DNA from: Callorhinus ursinus
Lineage: Eukaryota > Chordata > Mammalia > Carnivora > Otariidae
Length of the DNA stretch: 64,000 nt
Assembly: GCF_003265705.1 (NCBI RefSeq)
Contig: NW_020312859.1
Coordinates: 6,581,091-6,645,090, forward strand
Direction of reading: 5' to 3'
The notes beneath the pieces were generated by a model. It searched no databases, was not told where the DNA came from, and saw nothing but the letters and a program-made list of their open reading frames with translations. Within the stretch, counting starts at the first letter, position 1, and the number at the start of each line of letters is the position of its first letter. Both the position numbers and the translations under genes were made by a program. Shown in pieces: positions 44,301-54,840 of this stretch.

Positions 44301-45839
44301 ATGCATTTATATAACAGGGTAACTCACAGTGCTTTTCTGGGCTACACGCTCGTTTTAACCATCCCTTTGTAATGGCGTTTGTATGTGGAGAGATACTCTG
44401 AATTCCAAATGAGTTGTTGAAAGATGGAGGCTTCTTGTGTACTGGCTAGAACCAACCTTATTATTATTATTATTTATTTTTTGGAACAATTTGAGCTAGA
44501 TGCCATCCCCAGGGTGAGGGAGATCAGGTCTCAGTGACGCTACACTGAACCATTTGTCAATGGACCAGTGGTAACCAATGATGGTATATGGATTTACATA
44601 CCAGGACATGGGAGCCAGCCAATCTAATCTCAGTTCCATCCCTCCAGACTCTGTCCCAAGGTTGAGTAGGAAGGGGATCTGTCTGTAGGCAATGAGGCAA
44701 TGAAAGCCTAGATTAGCTTTGGTTCCACATCACGTTCCTCTCGCAGTGGCGGTGGGGGTGGCATTGAGGACCACCTGCTGGGCCCCAGTGGCTGGGAAAG
44801 GAACTGATGGGAAGATGTGATTCTTTTTGCTCTGATTGCCTTCACCAAGCATCCCTGGCTGGTATACCAGAAGCTTTTCACATTCCCACTCTCTTCTAAT
44901 AATTGAGTTCTAGTGGAGAAATAGGACTTGGGTCCTCAATGGAGCGCCTGCTCCCTTAGAAAGCCTGAGAAGCTACAGTTGCTCCATGAAGCTACACATG
45001 GAAAAGAGATTAGGCCAGGCACTGCTTTAGGACAAGGCCACAGCAGGCCCTGGCCTTGACTACAAATGAATCTGCACTTGTCCTTCTGCCTCTGGCTTCC
45101 ACAGCCTGTCCTCTCTCCCCATCCTCTCCATACAGAAGCAATGATTTAAAACTGCAAAATCAATGGACTTTGAAATCCCCTGGAGAGCGGAAGCAAATCA
45201 GGGCTCACAATCTAAGGAGAAAGGGACAGTTGAGAAAAGCAGATTTTTGAAGCTCAAAGCAAGCTAATTCAGTCACAGTTTATTAGGACGCCAATTTGAA
45301 ACCACAAGCGGGGACTAACCCTGTCCTATTTTAAATAGACTTTCCATTTCCTTTGTCTTGGTCAAAATGTGACTTCGTTAAAATGGAATTGTTTGTGAAA
45401 TTTCTCCTATCTTAGCTTTTAAAAAAGTTAAGTATCGTGTGCAGTTTTCTTTAGTGAAACTTTAACTCCTTTAATTTTATTTTGGTTCTTTTGCTTTACA
45501 TCCATTTATTGTTGCATTATTATTACATTTTTTCATTGTCCTCACATTTATTTACTGCTATTGCATTTATGATTACCATTATTAATAATAGCATCCGTGG
45601 TGGTAGTAATAATAGTGGTAGTAGTGGTGCGACTTTTGTGTGTTCTAGCTTTGGACCCAATTCTCTACCTGGTTTCTTACTGTAGTGAGCTGGGCTAGAA
45701 TATATTAGGGAGCTGTGAGCGCGCCTTAGTACAGATGCATAGCGGAGTTATAGAATCTGTTGATTTGAAATCCTCCAACCCAACCTCCTTATCCTTAGAT
45801 CCTGCCCTAATCCCACTGTAAATAGATCAAAAACTAATA
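44301..45839. other. No gene recognised; (TTA)n at 44458-44479
   Basis: 1.5 kb of non-coding sequence. A TTA run and frames of at most 67 codons. I recognise no family. Confidence 0.4.
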
Positions 45840-46200
45840 TGTGCAGATGGCAAATAAATAATATAAAATATGGAGTAAAGTGTAAAAGTTTCCATCCTTC
45901 CTTCAATGTCTATTCCCCTAGTAACTATTATGATCAGTTTCTTACATATTCAGCGCTTATTCATTCCAGCATACACAGACAGATGTTTCTTATGATCAAG
46001 TGGATAATTAATACATACGCACACTATCAACCCATAGGCTTGTTTTTAGAATAGCCTCCTAGTATTTAATATAAAGATGCACCCGAATTATTTAACTAGT
46101 ATTCTACTGGTGGAAACTCAGATTTTTTCCCTTTAATTAGAAATCATGGGATCACAAATGTACATCTTTCTTGCTTGTGCAAGTATATCTATAGGGTAAT
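45840..46200 (-). mobile_element. Possible L1/HAL1-derived remnant
   Basis: 'tttaactagtattctactggtgg' and 'gtacatctttcttgcttgtgcaagtatatctatagggtaattt' resemble the reverse complement of L1/HAL1-type sequence. Divergence is high and I could be wrong. Confidence 0.3.
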
Positions 46201-46204
46201 TTCA

Positions 46205-46640
46205 GCTTTTTTTTTTTTTCCTTTAATTTAAGGGCTATGGATGGCACTTGCTTCCCAGGTGACGGACATTCTAGACCTCTCTTAATGCTGTGGCCAAAGT
46301 AGAGAAGCCAGGAAAGATATACGTGCCTAGAAGAGAAAAAAGCCAGGAGAGCAAATGATTCCACAAGAGGAACCAAGAACTGTGGACAGAAAAAAACAAG
46401 AGAAAAAAGCCCGGGGAAAGTTTGCTCCAGTACAGCTCTATTCACAATCCCATTAAATCGGGCACCAGAAACCCCACCCTTCACACCTCGTCCGGGCTCT
46501 GGCTCTTGCCGCAGACCCTCTCTATCTTCCCAGGGCGGATAGAGGAGGCCGGGTAGGGGAAGACTCGAGCTCCCCCTAGAGGCTGGAGAGCATAGGCTGG
46601 GCTCACGAATCCACATCCCGTCCAATTGAAGGACAATTGT
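46205..46640 (-). other. Unidentified segment with T-run end and a 167-codon minus frame
   Basis: A 14-15 nt T run at about 46207-46221 is followed by 400 bases with several CpGs, sitting between L1-like pieces. On the minus strand it would end in ATTAAA then poly(A), like a processed transcript. The frame 46655-46152 has no domain; its interior contains two acceptor-like pyrimidine tracts followed by AG (near 46384 and 46331). No flanking duplication found. It could be a retrocopy of an untranslated RNA or chance. Confidence 0.3.
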
Positions 46641-46739
46641 AAAAGAAAAATACACCAGTTAAAACAGCTGGTCACATGCATGCTTCTTCCCCTGGTGTCT
46701 TGATTCATGTGCACACAGTTTTGCATAATTGCAGTGATG

Positions 46740-46960
46740 GCCTCGATTCAATTTCGTATTCTGCTTTTTTTCCCACTTAATATTATATAGTAAATGTTTT
46801 TCCATGTGGCTACATAATCTTTCTAATTACCATTTTAATGACTTCATAATACTCCTTCCAGTTCACATATTGTAATTTATTTAACCACTCCCTATTGTTG
46901 GACATTTTTTATTGTTTCCAGACTTTTACTAATATAGAAAACGGTGCATACAATATCTGT
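46740..46960 (-). mobile_element. L1/HAL1-type remnant
   Basis: 'ttccatgtggctacataatctttctaattaccattttaatgacttcataatactccttccag', 'taatttatttaaccactccctattgttggacattttttattgtttccagac' is the reverse complement of the L1-type '...EYYSAI...' region, old and decayed. Confidence 0.5.
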
Positions 46961-47534
46961 TGTTTTCTTCTTTTTGAATGAGTTTTTTTAGATGATGGGG
47001 CGAGTCAAAAGAGTGGGGTTGATTTCCCAGCTCTCGATAAATACCACTGACAGGGTATTAAGATATTCATTCAGGCACTTTTTGTTTGTTTGTTTTAACT
47101 TCTGCGAAGGTAATCATGGAACCTGCCACAGCTTTTCACTTTCTACTAATTCTCTCTTTTTCACACAGCCAGCTCATTTAGCCTTTGGTTGATCATTTAT
47201 TCACGTGATGTCTTTTGAGAACTTAATATTTACCAGGAATTTGCTCTAGAGTTGTTTCTTTGATAACATTGCAATTCTTTATAGGAAACAGAAACAAAAG
47301 ACGAGATGCATCATCTTAGTGAATTCATTTTGTAAAACTTAAAAAAGAAATCATACTTCGTGAAACCCCAGTTATCAGGTTTAAGGAAAATATGGGTTGG
47401 AGAAAATCTGCTAGCACATCCTAGCTCCATGAAATGGATAAGTGTTTCATAAAAAGAGAGTTGAGACTAACAGAGTACAGAGCTAGCCAAAGCCAAGCAC
47501 TGTTGGATGAGTAGGAGTTCACCAGTAGCAAAAG
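46961..47534. other. No gene or recognised repeat
   Basis: 570 bases of non-coding sequence without a supported feature. Confidence 0.4.
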
Positions 47535-47616
47535 ATGACAAGCGGGTTCTAGAATCAGACCATTGGTGTTGAAATCCTAGCTCTTCCCTTTACAAGCTGT
47601 GAGGACTTAATTTATC
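47535..47616 (+). mobile_element. MIR SINE fragment
   Basis: 'gcgggttctagaatcagaccattggtgttgaaatcctagctcttccctttacaagctgtgaggacttaatttatctcc' is the MIR 5' and core region, ending at a CT microsatellite. Confidence 0.7.
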
Positions 47617-47653
47617 TCCTCTCTCTCTCTCTCTCTCTCTCAGTGTGTGTGTC
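47617..47653. repeat. (CT)n-(GT)n microsatellite
   Basis: CT run followed by CAGTGTGTGTGTCTG, inside or at the end of the MIR. Confidence 0.93.
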
Positions 47654-47679
47654 TGTCTTTTCCTTAGTATTTATTTATT

Positions 47680-47975
47680 TTTTAGGTTCCTATTCAACTC
47701 TTAAAACTCAGACAAAATACCACCTATGTCTTCTACTTTTTCCAGTTTCTTTCCCCCAAAAGTTCTTCTTTATACTCGGCACTCCCAACCCACCAGTGAC
47801 AGGCCTCTCTGCCTCTCTTAGGGCACCCATCACCCGATGTTGTCTGTGTTAGAATGTGACATCTTTGGGGCCACAGGCCATATTCCCCGCCTCTTGGGGT
47901 CTCCAGCCTCTAGCACGGTACCTGACACATGTTAGGTATTTGGCAAATGTTTGTTACATTTAATGACTTGAATTG
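47680..47975 (+). mobile_element. L2 LINE 3' end
   Basis: 'ctcttaaaactcagacaaaataccacc' to 'cctctagcacggtacctgacacatgttaggtatttggcaaatgtttgttacattt' is the L2 3' half and its diagnostic end. Confidence 0.8.
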
Positions 47976-47984
47976 AATGTTTAA

Positions 47985-48120
47985 GTAATTATGGCACATC
48001 AACAGGAGGAAATATACAGCAATTAAAAAGATAATTAGGAAGACGGCGTAGCTTGGTGGAAATATGTTTATGATATGTTTAATGGGAACACGCAAAGTGA
48101 TGTCTGCATTATGATTCTCA
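47985..48120 (+). mobile_element. L1M-type fragment
   Basis: 'taattatggcacatcaacaggaggaaatatacagcaattaaaaagataattagg', then 'gaaatatgtttatgatatg', follows the old L1 3' region (compare 27290-27955). Confidence 0.55.
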
Positions 48121-48129
48121 CTCTCTGAA

Positions 48130-48920
48130 TATTCTCAGGCTAGGTGCTAAAGAGACAAAGAAGAATAAGGGAAGAGGTTTATCTCTAAGAAGTTCATGGT
48201 TCATGTTTACTGAGGGAGGAAGGTGCGTGTAAGATTTCCCACAGTGGGAGAGCAATGCTAGTAGTGTCTGAAATGCTGAGTGGGGGGCTGGATTTGTCTG
48301 GGGCAGTTGGGTGAGATAGGCATAACTTTTTATGCGGGCTTGGAGGTTAACTGGGAGTCAAAGGGCAAGATATTGGAGAAGGAATATTCTTAAATGGGAA
48401 AGGCATTGCATTTTAGAGAAATCATTAGCCATTTCTGTAGGTAGGTGAGAGGAGATCAAAGTATAATGTTGTTATACTGTAGATGCCTTGAATAAGATGT
48501 TTGATCCTTAACATGTAGACAGTGGGGAGCCACTGAAGATTCTTGAGCAGGGGAGGGCATGATTCCATTTGTTTTTATGACCGTAACCCTGGCAAAGCAA
48601 AAAAGTTGGACTAAAGGGGCAAATACCCTGGGCAAGGACACCAGGGAAGTGGTTATAGCTACCTGCGTCAGGTGAGAGATGATGGGCTTGATGGTGGACC
48701 TGGAACAGGAGCAAATTTGACATACCTTCAAAGGGAGAGTGGACAAGACTTGCTGAGGAATGGAAGTCAGTGAAGGGAGGATTCTAGGGTAACTCGCAGT
48801 GACCTATAATTTGTAAGAAACATAAAAAAGAGTGGGCCTAGGTAGAAGGGTGGGTGGGAATGGGGGAGTGGGGAGATGTTGGGCTTCATTTTAGACCTGT
48901 TGACTTCTTGGTGCTGGTGG
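48130..48920 (-). mobile_element. L2 LINE, longest copy in the window
   Basis: 'gtggggagccactgaagattcttgagcaggggagggcatgattcc', 'gtgagagatgatgggcttgatggtggacc' and 'cttgctgaggaatggaag' follow the minus strand of L2 over about 790 bases. Confidence 0.7.
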
Positions 48921-49059
48921 GCTTCACATCAGCAGAAGGCTGGTATGCAGTCAGACAAATGCTTCTAGATTCTTAGGAGATAAGTTCTGGCAAAAAGATG
49001 TCCATAAACTGGGTCTAACAAATAATCCCACAACTTCTATCTCCATGAAAAACAGGAGG

Positions 49060-49250
49060 CAGGCCACAAAAAGACATAATTCTGGCAGCCTGACTTCAAA
49101 TCTAGGTTCTTCTTCATCAGTTGTAAGCAAATTACTTTACCTTGTTAAACCTCAAATTCCTCATCTGCAAATTAGAGTGATAACTCTTGCCTCATGGGGT
49201 AATGCGAGAATGAGAAGAGATAAAACAAACAAAACAAAACAAAACAAAAC
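49060..49250 (+). mobile_element. MIR SINE ending in an (AAAAC)n run
   Basis: 'gcctgacttcaaatctaggttcttcttcatcagttgtaagcaaattactttaccttgttaaacctcaaattcctcatctgcaaa' is the MIR core on the plus strand. It ends in an AAAAC repeat at 49222-49250. Confidence 0.85.
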
Positions 49251-49699
49251 ATCTGCAGGAGAGACCCAACAAGTGTCCATTTCACCTCCACCCACACTCT
49301 ACCTCTTTTTTTCCACAGATTATATCAGAACAAGAGTAAAGGATCTGAAACAGAAACCAACACAATTGTCCTTAAAACAAGCATCAAAGAGATCTTTGTC
49401 CACTGATGGCTGATTTCTCTAGGGCTCATCCAGGTCTTGTTGGAGCCAAGTGTTGGTGAGATTCAGGGACCACATCTCCTCTTGAGTTGCAGCCAGTTTG
49501 TTTTCCAAATAAGGATTTCTCCAGGGTGAAATATGGACCTTCTCCATATGAGCATCACCGAGATCCAATCTGTATCAACATCTCAATATGATGGCTTCAT
49601 TTATCTTACTTCCTCTCAAGAGAGTAAGACCTTCAATTTCTCTGGCTGATTTGAAGTGAGGCATATATATATATGGATCTCTCTCTATATATATCTCCA

Positions 49700-49980
49700 G
49701 TATTGCTGTAATACTGATGAAACGGTAATAATTATTCCCATTTTTGAGGACTTGCTTTAGGTGAGTGCTTTAGGTACATCACTTCTTTTAATCCTTGCAA
49801 TGCACCAACGTGATTTTATATTCTGCCCATATTACAAATGACCAGACTGGTACAGAGAGGTGAAGGGACTTGTCCAAAACTGCACAGGAGGTAATAAGGA
49901 TTTGAAAGCAAACCTAGGATTTGAAAGCAAACCATTTAAATCCAGAGCCCTTATTTATAACCATGACCTCTCAACCAAGA
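49700..49980 (-). mobile_element. MIR SINE with a 19-bp internal tandem duplication
   Basis: Minus-strand MIR landmarks: 'ttaggtacatcacttcttttaatccttgcaatgc', 'gtacagagaggtgaagggacttgtccaaaactgcacagg'. AGGATTTGAAAGCAAACC is present twice in a row, at 49897-49914 and 49916-49933. Confidence 0.85.
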
Positions 49981-50529
49981 GAGCATTTTCTCTGCCACTC
50001 GCCACTCAGGGCAGGAGGAGGAGAGATGGAAAGAACTTGAGAGGGAGGGAGATACACGAAGCAAGGAAGTGTTGTGTGTATATGTTTTAATTTCTGTTAC
50101 ACATGAACCATAAGTCACTCTTATTTCTCAATCAAGGGAGGCACAAGGACAAGCAAACAGAATGGCATTTATCTATGATTAAAAAATTATGACCATTTAT
50201 ATGCAAATGAGGGCTGGTCCAAAGCTTCTAGAAGACTGAAGAGGATTACACAGAGTCATAAATTTAGGGTGTTTCTTCTTTTCTATATACTCCCAGGCCA
50301 AGTGTAGAGTTTTGGTGGCATCGCCAAGGTGACTGGGAGCGAGGTTGACCACCCTGGGTTGTTTCCTGTGATGCAGTCACAAGGACACACTCTTTCCTCT
50401 GCCTAGTATGCTCATTAGCTGGAAAACTCTCAGCCCCCCAGATCAAATATTGTCTGCTCTGAGAAGCTTTCCATACTAATGAATTAATTTCAGCAGTTAA
50501 GTCTTTGTAATGATGTAGCTCCTGTTAGT
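49981..50529. other. No gene recognised, possibly weak L2
   Basis: 'tgtctgctctgagaagctttccatac' (50450-50475) resembles an L2 segment but no clear alignment can be made. No supported gene. Confidence 0.35.
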
Positions 50530-50880
50530 TCACTCATTCATTTATTCATTCACTTATTCATTCAACACATGCTCACTGAGCCCTTCTTGGGTGCCAGGCA
50601 CTTTCCTAGACACAGAAGATAAAGTTTGTACCTGTTTCCAGAGCAAATGAGCAAAATCAGGTCATTATTCTCCTGTGGAGTTAACATTGACTGGAAGAGA
50701 CCAGCAAATAAACAATAAATAAGGGGAAAAATACCCATAATGGTATAATTTCTGGTAATGATATGCACAGAGCGGAGGATAAAGCAGGTTGGTGGGTGGA
50801 GAGGGGAGGGAAAACCTTCCGAGGGTTTTATGAACAATGACCTAAATGACCTGAGTAGAGTTAAGATCCAGGTCTTAAAA
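50530..50880 (-). mobile_element. L2 LINE 3' end
   Basis: Starts with ATTCATTCA-type repeats and 'cacatgctcactgagcccttcttgggtgccaggcactttcctagacac', then 'aacaataaataag' and 'gcggaggataaagcaggttgg', in minus-strand L2 order. Confidence 0.75.
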
Positions 50881-50970
50881 AACCCAGGGTCAGAAACTGG
50901 CAGTTCAATAGTAGCTTCTCTTAATGTGTGTGCCATGTGGGGGGAGAAACTACAGTCCGAAATAACAGAA

Positions 50971-51002
50971 ATGATGGTGGTGGTGGTGCTGGTGGTGGTG
51001 GT
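50971..51002. repeat. (TGG)n repeat
   Basis: About ten TGG units with one GCT interruption, at the left edge of a MIR. Confidence 0.93.
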
Positions 51003-51210
51003 ATTGACTATTACTTCTGAGCATCTATTTGGTCTCACTACCATTGTATATATTTGCATTTATTATTTCTCACAATAGCCCTGTGAGGTAGGTATTACTG
51101 TATCTGATTTGCATATAAAACAAAAACCCTTAGAAAAATAGAATGACTTGCTCAAGGTCACACAACCAGTAAAGGGCACCAGCTGAAACTCAAACTTTCA
51201 CCTGTCTCCA
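51003..51210 (-). mobile_element. MIR SINE, twin of 52265-52440
   Basis: 'ctcacaatagccctgtgaggtaggtattactgtatctgattt', 'gaatgacttgctcaaggtcacacaaccagtaaa' is the minus-strand MIR core. It shares unusual variants with 52265-52440 (see findings). Confidence 0.85.
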
Positions 51211-52264
51211 AAACCTATAACCTTCAGTGGCCCCTTGTCTTTGCATTCCCAGCACCTAACATTGGGGCGGGGGGAGCACTACAGACACTTAATACTATGA
51301 TGAATGGATAAAGGAGTGAATTCATTACCCTCAGTGTCCTATAAATGACTTCTAAGGTGACTGTAGAAATTTCTTGCAAGTCTGAGACTGAAGTGTATTT
51401 AGGCATTTGGCAAGTATTGCATTTCTGAGAGGGTGGTGGGATAAAGCATGAGGCCCCCAAAGGTGAAGAACCTCACTGTGGAAGGTCACATATGGATATG
51501 AAATAAAGCATGGTGGTTCTTTCTTTCCCTCTTCCTTTGCACACACATCTCTTCAGCAAGGAGAATTTTCCTGCTACAAATCACTACACACATGCTCACA
51601 CCTCTATACACACACACATACATCCCAACACATATACACACAGGCCAGAGCCATAGATGCATTCCCGTGAACAAACAGGGACAAACATTTGTAGTGCGTA
51701 ACAAGCAGATAGACACAGTTACACAAAGATGCACACTGACAAAGAGGATACACGCATGCTCACTCACTCACCTGACTTCAGGCATAGAGAAGCACCCCCA
51801 AGGAGCACTCATGTGCATCCGAGCAGAGACTGGGGTCCACTGGCACGAAGGCAGCCTGCATCCCAACCAGCTTGGAGACAGGTTCTTGTGTTCAGTTCAC
51901 AACAGCTAGGGGAAATTTGCTGCTTCTTTCTCTCTCTCTCTCTCTGCTGCAGCAACAGCCAAGTTCCCTGATACTACCCTCCCAGGGTCGTCCTCCTCCA
52001 AATGCTTCTCCTTCCTCAACTTCTTCTAGAGGGGTGACTGTCTGAGCTTCTTCCAATCTCTCTGACGGGGTCTGGAGGAGGACTGTCAATGGCATAGCTC
52101 CTTGGTACTCCTGCTCCTGTCCTAGGGCCTTGGCGATGGATGGTTTCCATGCCCAGGGCACTCTCCCCAGGCTCCCATGACGCACTCCCCTCATCTCCTT
52201 CTAGTTTTTGTTTAGCTGTCCCCTTCTCAATAAGGTCTGACCCAATCCACCAATCCTGCAACAT
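51211..52264. other. No gene recognised; CA-rich and (TC)n tracts
   Basis: A CA-rich imperfect tract spans 51570-51645 and a TC run 51926-51945. Frames of at most 109 codons pass through these. No family recognised. Confidence 0.4.
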
Positions 52265-52440
52265 CATGATGATATCAGCTATTACTCTTGAGCATCTATC
52301 AAGGTTTAGGTACAATTCTAGATGATTTGTAGTCATTTATTCTCCACAGTGGCCCTGTGAGGTAGATATCATTGTATCTGATTTACAGATGAAGCCAAAG
52401 GCTTAGAAAAGTAGAAAGACTTGCTCAAGGTCACTCCTGT
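52265..52440 (-). mobile_element. MIR SINE, twin of 51003-51210
   Basis: 'ctccacagtggccctgtgaggtagatatcattgtatctgatttacagatgaagccaaaggcttagaaaagtagaaagacttgctcaaggtca' is the minus-strand MIR core. Confidence 0.85.
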
Positions 52441-52514
52441 CATCCTTTTTCTTACCCTGCTCTGCTTTTTCTTCTTTTCCTAGGACTCACCATTTTCTAA
52501 CAAATTAGATGATC

Positions 52515-52684
52515 TATTTATTATTTCTTATTGAATGTTGTCTGCCTTCTCTGCCCCCATGCCATATACACGCTAGAATATAAGTTCCACACAGATGGGA
52601 ATCTTTCCGTTTTGTTCCCAAGCACTAAGCAATTTCTGGTACATAGTAGGCACTTTATAAATGGATGTTGAATAAATAACTGAA
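52515..52684 (+). mobile_element. L2 LINE 3' end
   Basis: 'cacgctagaatataagttccacacagatgggaatctttccg', 'gcactaagcaatttctggtacatagtaggcactttataaatggatgttgaataaa' is the diagnostic L2 3' end. Confidence 0.85.
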
Positions 52685-52890
52685 TTATTAATAACCAACC
52701 ACCTAATTTTTGCCAGACACTACATTTTATTCAGAGAAACAAAGATCACTACCGTGGCCCCATTTTGCAGATTAAAAACAAAACAAAACAAAACAAACAA
52801 AATCACCTGAGGCTCAGAGAAGAGAAGTATTGCTTAAGGTCTCAGAGCTGGTCTGAAATTATATCCTGCTTACTCCAGGGTACCATACGA
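52685..52890 (-). mobile_element. MIR SINE with an internal (AAAAC)n expansion
   Basis: 'cccattttgcagatt' then an AAAAC run (52771-52802), then 'cacctgaggctcagagaagagaagtattgcttaaggtctcagagctgg'. The run replaces the normal GAGGAAACTGAGGC spacer. Confidence 0.8.
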
Positions 52891-53583
52891 CTTCCTTTCT
52901 TTCTACCCAAGTAGTCTGGGACAAGGGGGCTGTAGCCCAATGGGATCAGTACAGTGATGCTGAGAGCCTTTAGGAGACCCTAGAGGGAGGTGTCCTCCCT
53001 TGGAGTGCCTGTGTCCTCGGGATGATGAGTTGACTGGAAGATGAGGAATGTTCCCTCTCCCCTTTCTTGTCACCCGTGGCCAATTTCTGGGTTTGACTCT
53101 TAACATGGACCATGTCCTATTGCCAGGGAAAGAACCCCTGACAACCCACAGGCCTTCTCTGGAGCTGTTTCTTGGACATTTCCTTGTGATTTCTGGAAGC
53201 CCTGGACCTCTATGCTCTCAGTCGACTGATCACATGCCAAGGCCTGATAGAGGGACTTCTAGACCAGAAAATTCTGAAAGTCCCCGAGACCCCGTGCAGA
53301 ATTTCCTTCTTTTACTGAAGCTTCTCTTTTCGGGCAATCCCATCACCCTTTGGGGCCACAGCTGGAGGCTCCCGGCTGCAGCTGTCTCTAACACAGCATC
53401 GTTAGTTATGCAAGCACCAGTGCCCAGAGCCTCTCAGGCAGGCTGCAGCCCTGCAGGGAGGCTGGTGTGGAAGGGGCAGAGGTGGGGGAAGAGAGGAGAC
53501 AGGAGGAGGAAAGCTGGGATGGTGACCTCTCGGTCTCCCCCATGCAGGTACCTGTGCCCCTTCCCTTTCTTATCCTCTTGCCT
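52891..53583. other. No gene supported; GC-moderate stretch
   Basis: About 690 bases. The 226-codon frame 53048-53728 begins here but runs into an L2 to its right and has no recognisable protein feature, so I reject it as a gene. No splice-framed exon could be supported. Confidence 0.4.
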
Positions 53584-54180
53584 TCCAAGTCAGAAATCCA
53601 AAAGTTACCATAACTCCCTCTTACCTCCAGCCCCATGCCCAAGCCACCATGCATCCCCATCTTTTCTGTCTTTCTTGCATCCCTGGAGCCCACCCCCTTC
53701 TGCCCACACCCTGAACTGCCCCCCTTAGGCCCAGCCCACACCATCTTTTACCTGGGCCCAGCAACACTGGCCTAAATGTTCTCCCTGGCCTCCAGACATG
53801 GGACCCTCCAGTCAGAGATGGAGGGTCTTGACCGTGTTCTTCTGCTAAAACTGTCAATGGCTCCTTACTGTCCTGATAACAGCATCCACACTCTTCCTTG
53901 GGTTATACGGCCCTGCATGATCTGGCTCATGCTGACTTCTCTAACCTCTTCTCTCTGGGGCCCCAGGGCCACTGGTCTGTAAGCCTGAAATTCCAATAAT
54001 GCCTGTTATGTGCCCAGCCTGTCTGTCATTTCTTGATGCCTCTGCTCCCTCTGAAATACTTATTCCCTCTTTTTGCTTGGTCAGTACTTACTCGTTGAAT
54101 ACTGACATCATGGGTCACCTTCATAGAACCATCCAGACATCTGCTCCCCTCAGTAGCTGAGAGGGTTACCCTATGTCCCC
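53584..54180 (+). mobile_element. L2 LINE
   Basis: 'ctaaaactgtcaatggctccttactgtcctgataacagcatccacactcttccttgggttatacggccctgcatgatctggc' is the L2 ORF2-side 3' region on the plus strand. It begins near 'aatccaaaagttaccataactccctc'. Confidence 0.8.
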
Positions 54181-54344
54181 ATCCCATTCTAATCCCACGT
54201 ACCTTATTCGTAGCTCCAGTTTAGTCCTCATGGAGCCACATGGTGCTGGCCGTGTTGGGTCTCATCTCAGCCAGGAACAGTCAAATGGAAGAGAGGCAGA
54301 GGGCAAGGTACTGGGAGAGGGGCATGGAGTCTCCATACAAGCAC

Positions 54345-54377
54345 CTGTAAGCACCACCCTCTCTGTAAGCACCACCC
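54345..54377. repeat. 18-bp tandem duplication
   Basis: CTGTAAGCACCACCCTCT (54345-54362) followed by CTGTAAGCACCACCC (54363-54377). Confidence 0.85.
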
Positions 54378-54454
54378 GCCCAGCACTTCCATGTGCTCAC
54401 CAACCTGGAAGCTCTCCAAACCTCACTGTTCAGGGTGTCTAGGGAGGTTCCATT

Positions 54455-54840
54455 ACATAGACGTAATGGATTGAATCATTGGCCATTGGGGATAAACCCA
54501 ATCTTCAGCCCCTCTTCCCTTCCCAAAGGTCAGAGGGTGGTCAGAGGGTGAATGTCCCAACCTTCTCATCATGCCTTAGTCTTTCTAGTGACAGGCATCA
54601 TCCTGAAGCTTAAGAGCCTTCCAACCAGCTGTCATCTCCTTAGAACGCCCAAAAGATACTTTTATCGCCCTGGAGATTCCAAGGGTCTTAGAAGCTCTTG
54701 TGTCAGGAACCAGGAATGAAAACCAAATATTAGAGCAAAAGGTGTCCATTTCCTCCCTATTATTCAATAAAGGACAAGGGTTTTAGAAGCTCCATGTCAG
54801 GAGATGAAGACCAAACATATATTTCTTGTTACATCACAAT
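54455..54840 (+). mobile_element. LTR-like unclassified remnant
   Basis: The composition and strings 'ggattgaatcattggccattggggataaacccaatcttcagcccc' and 'ccctggagattccaagggtcttagaagctcttgtgtcaggaacc' resemble an old mammalian LTR (ERVL type). I cannot name the family. Its 3' part holds two similar tracts about 120 bases apart. Confidence 0.35.

Noticed and set aside
51586..51909. 105-codon frame with CA-rich start
   Set aside because: It passes through the imperfect CA tract and shows no protein features.
53048..53728. 226-codon frame that might be a real protein
   Set aside because: No domain, no splice-framed context, a Pro/Ser-rich composition typical of chance frames in GC-moderate DNA, and its 3' third lies inside an L2 element.
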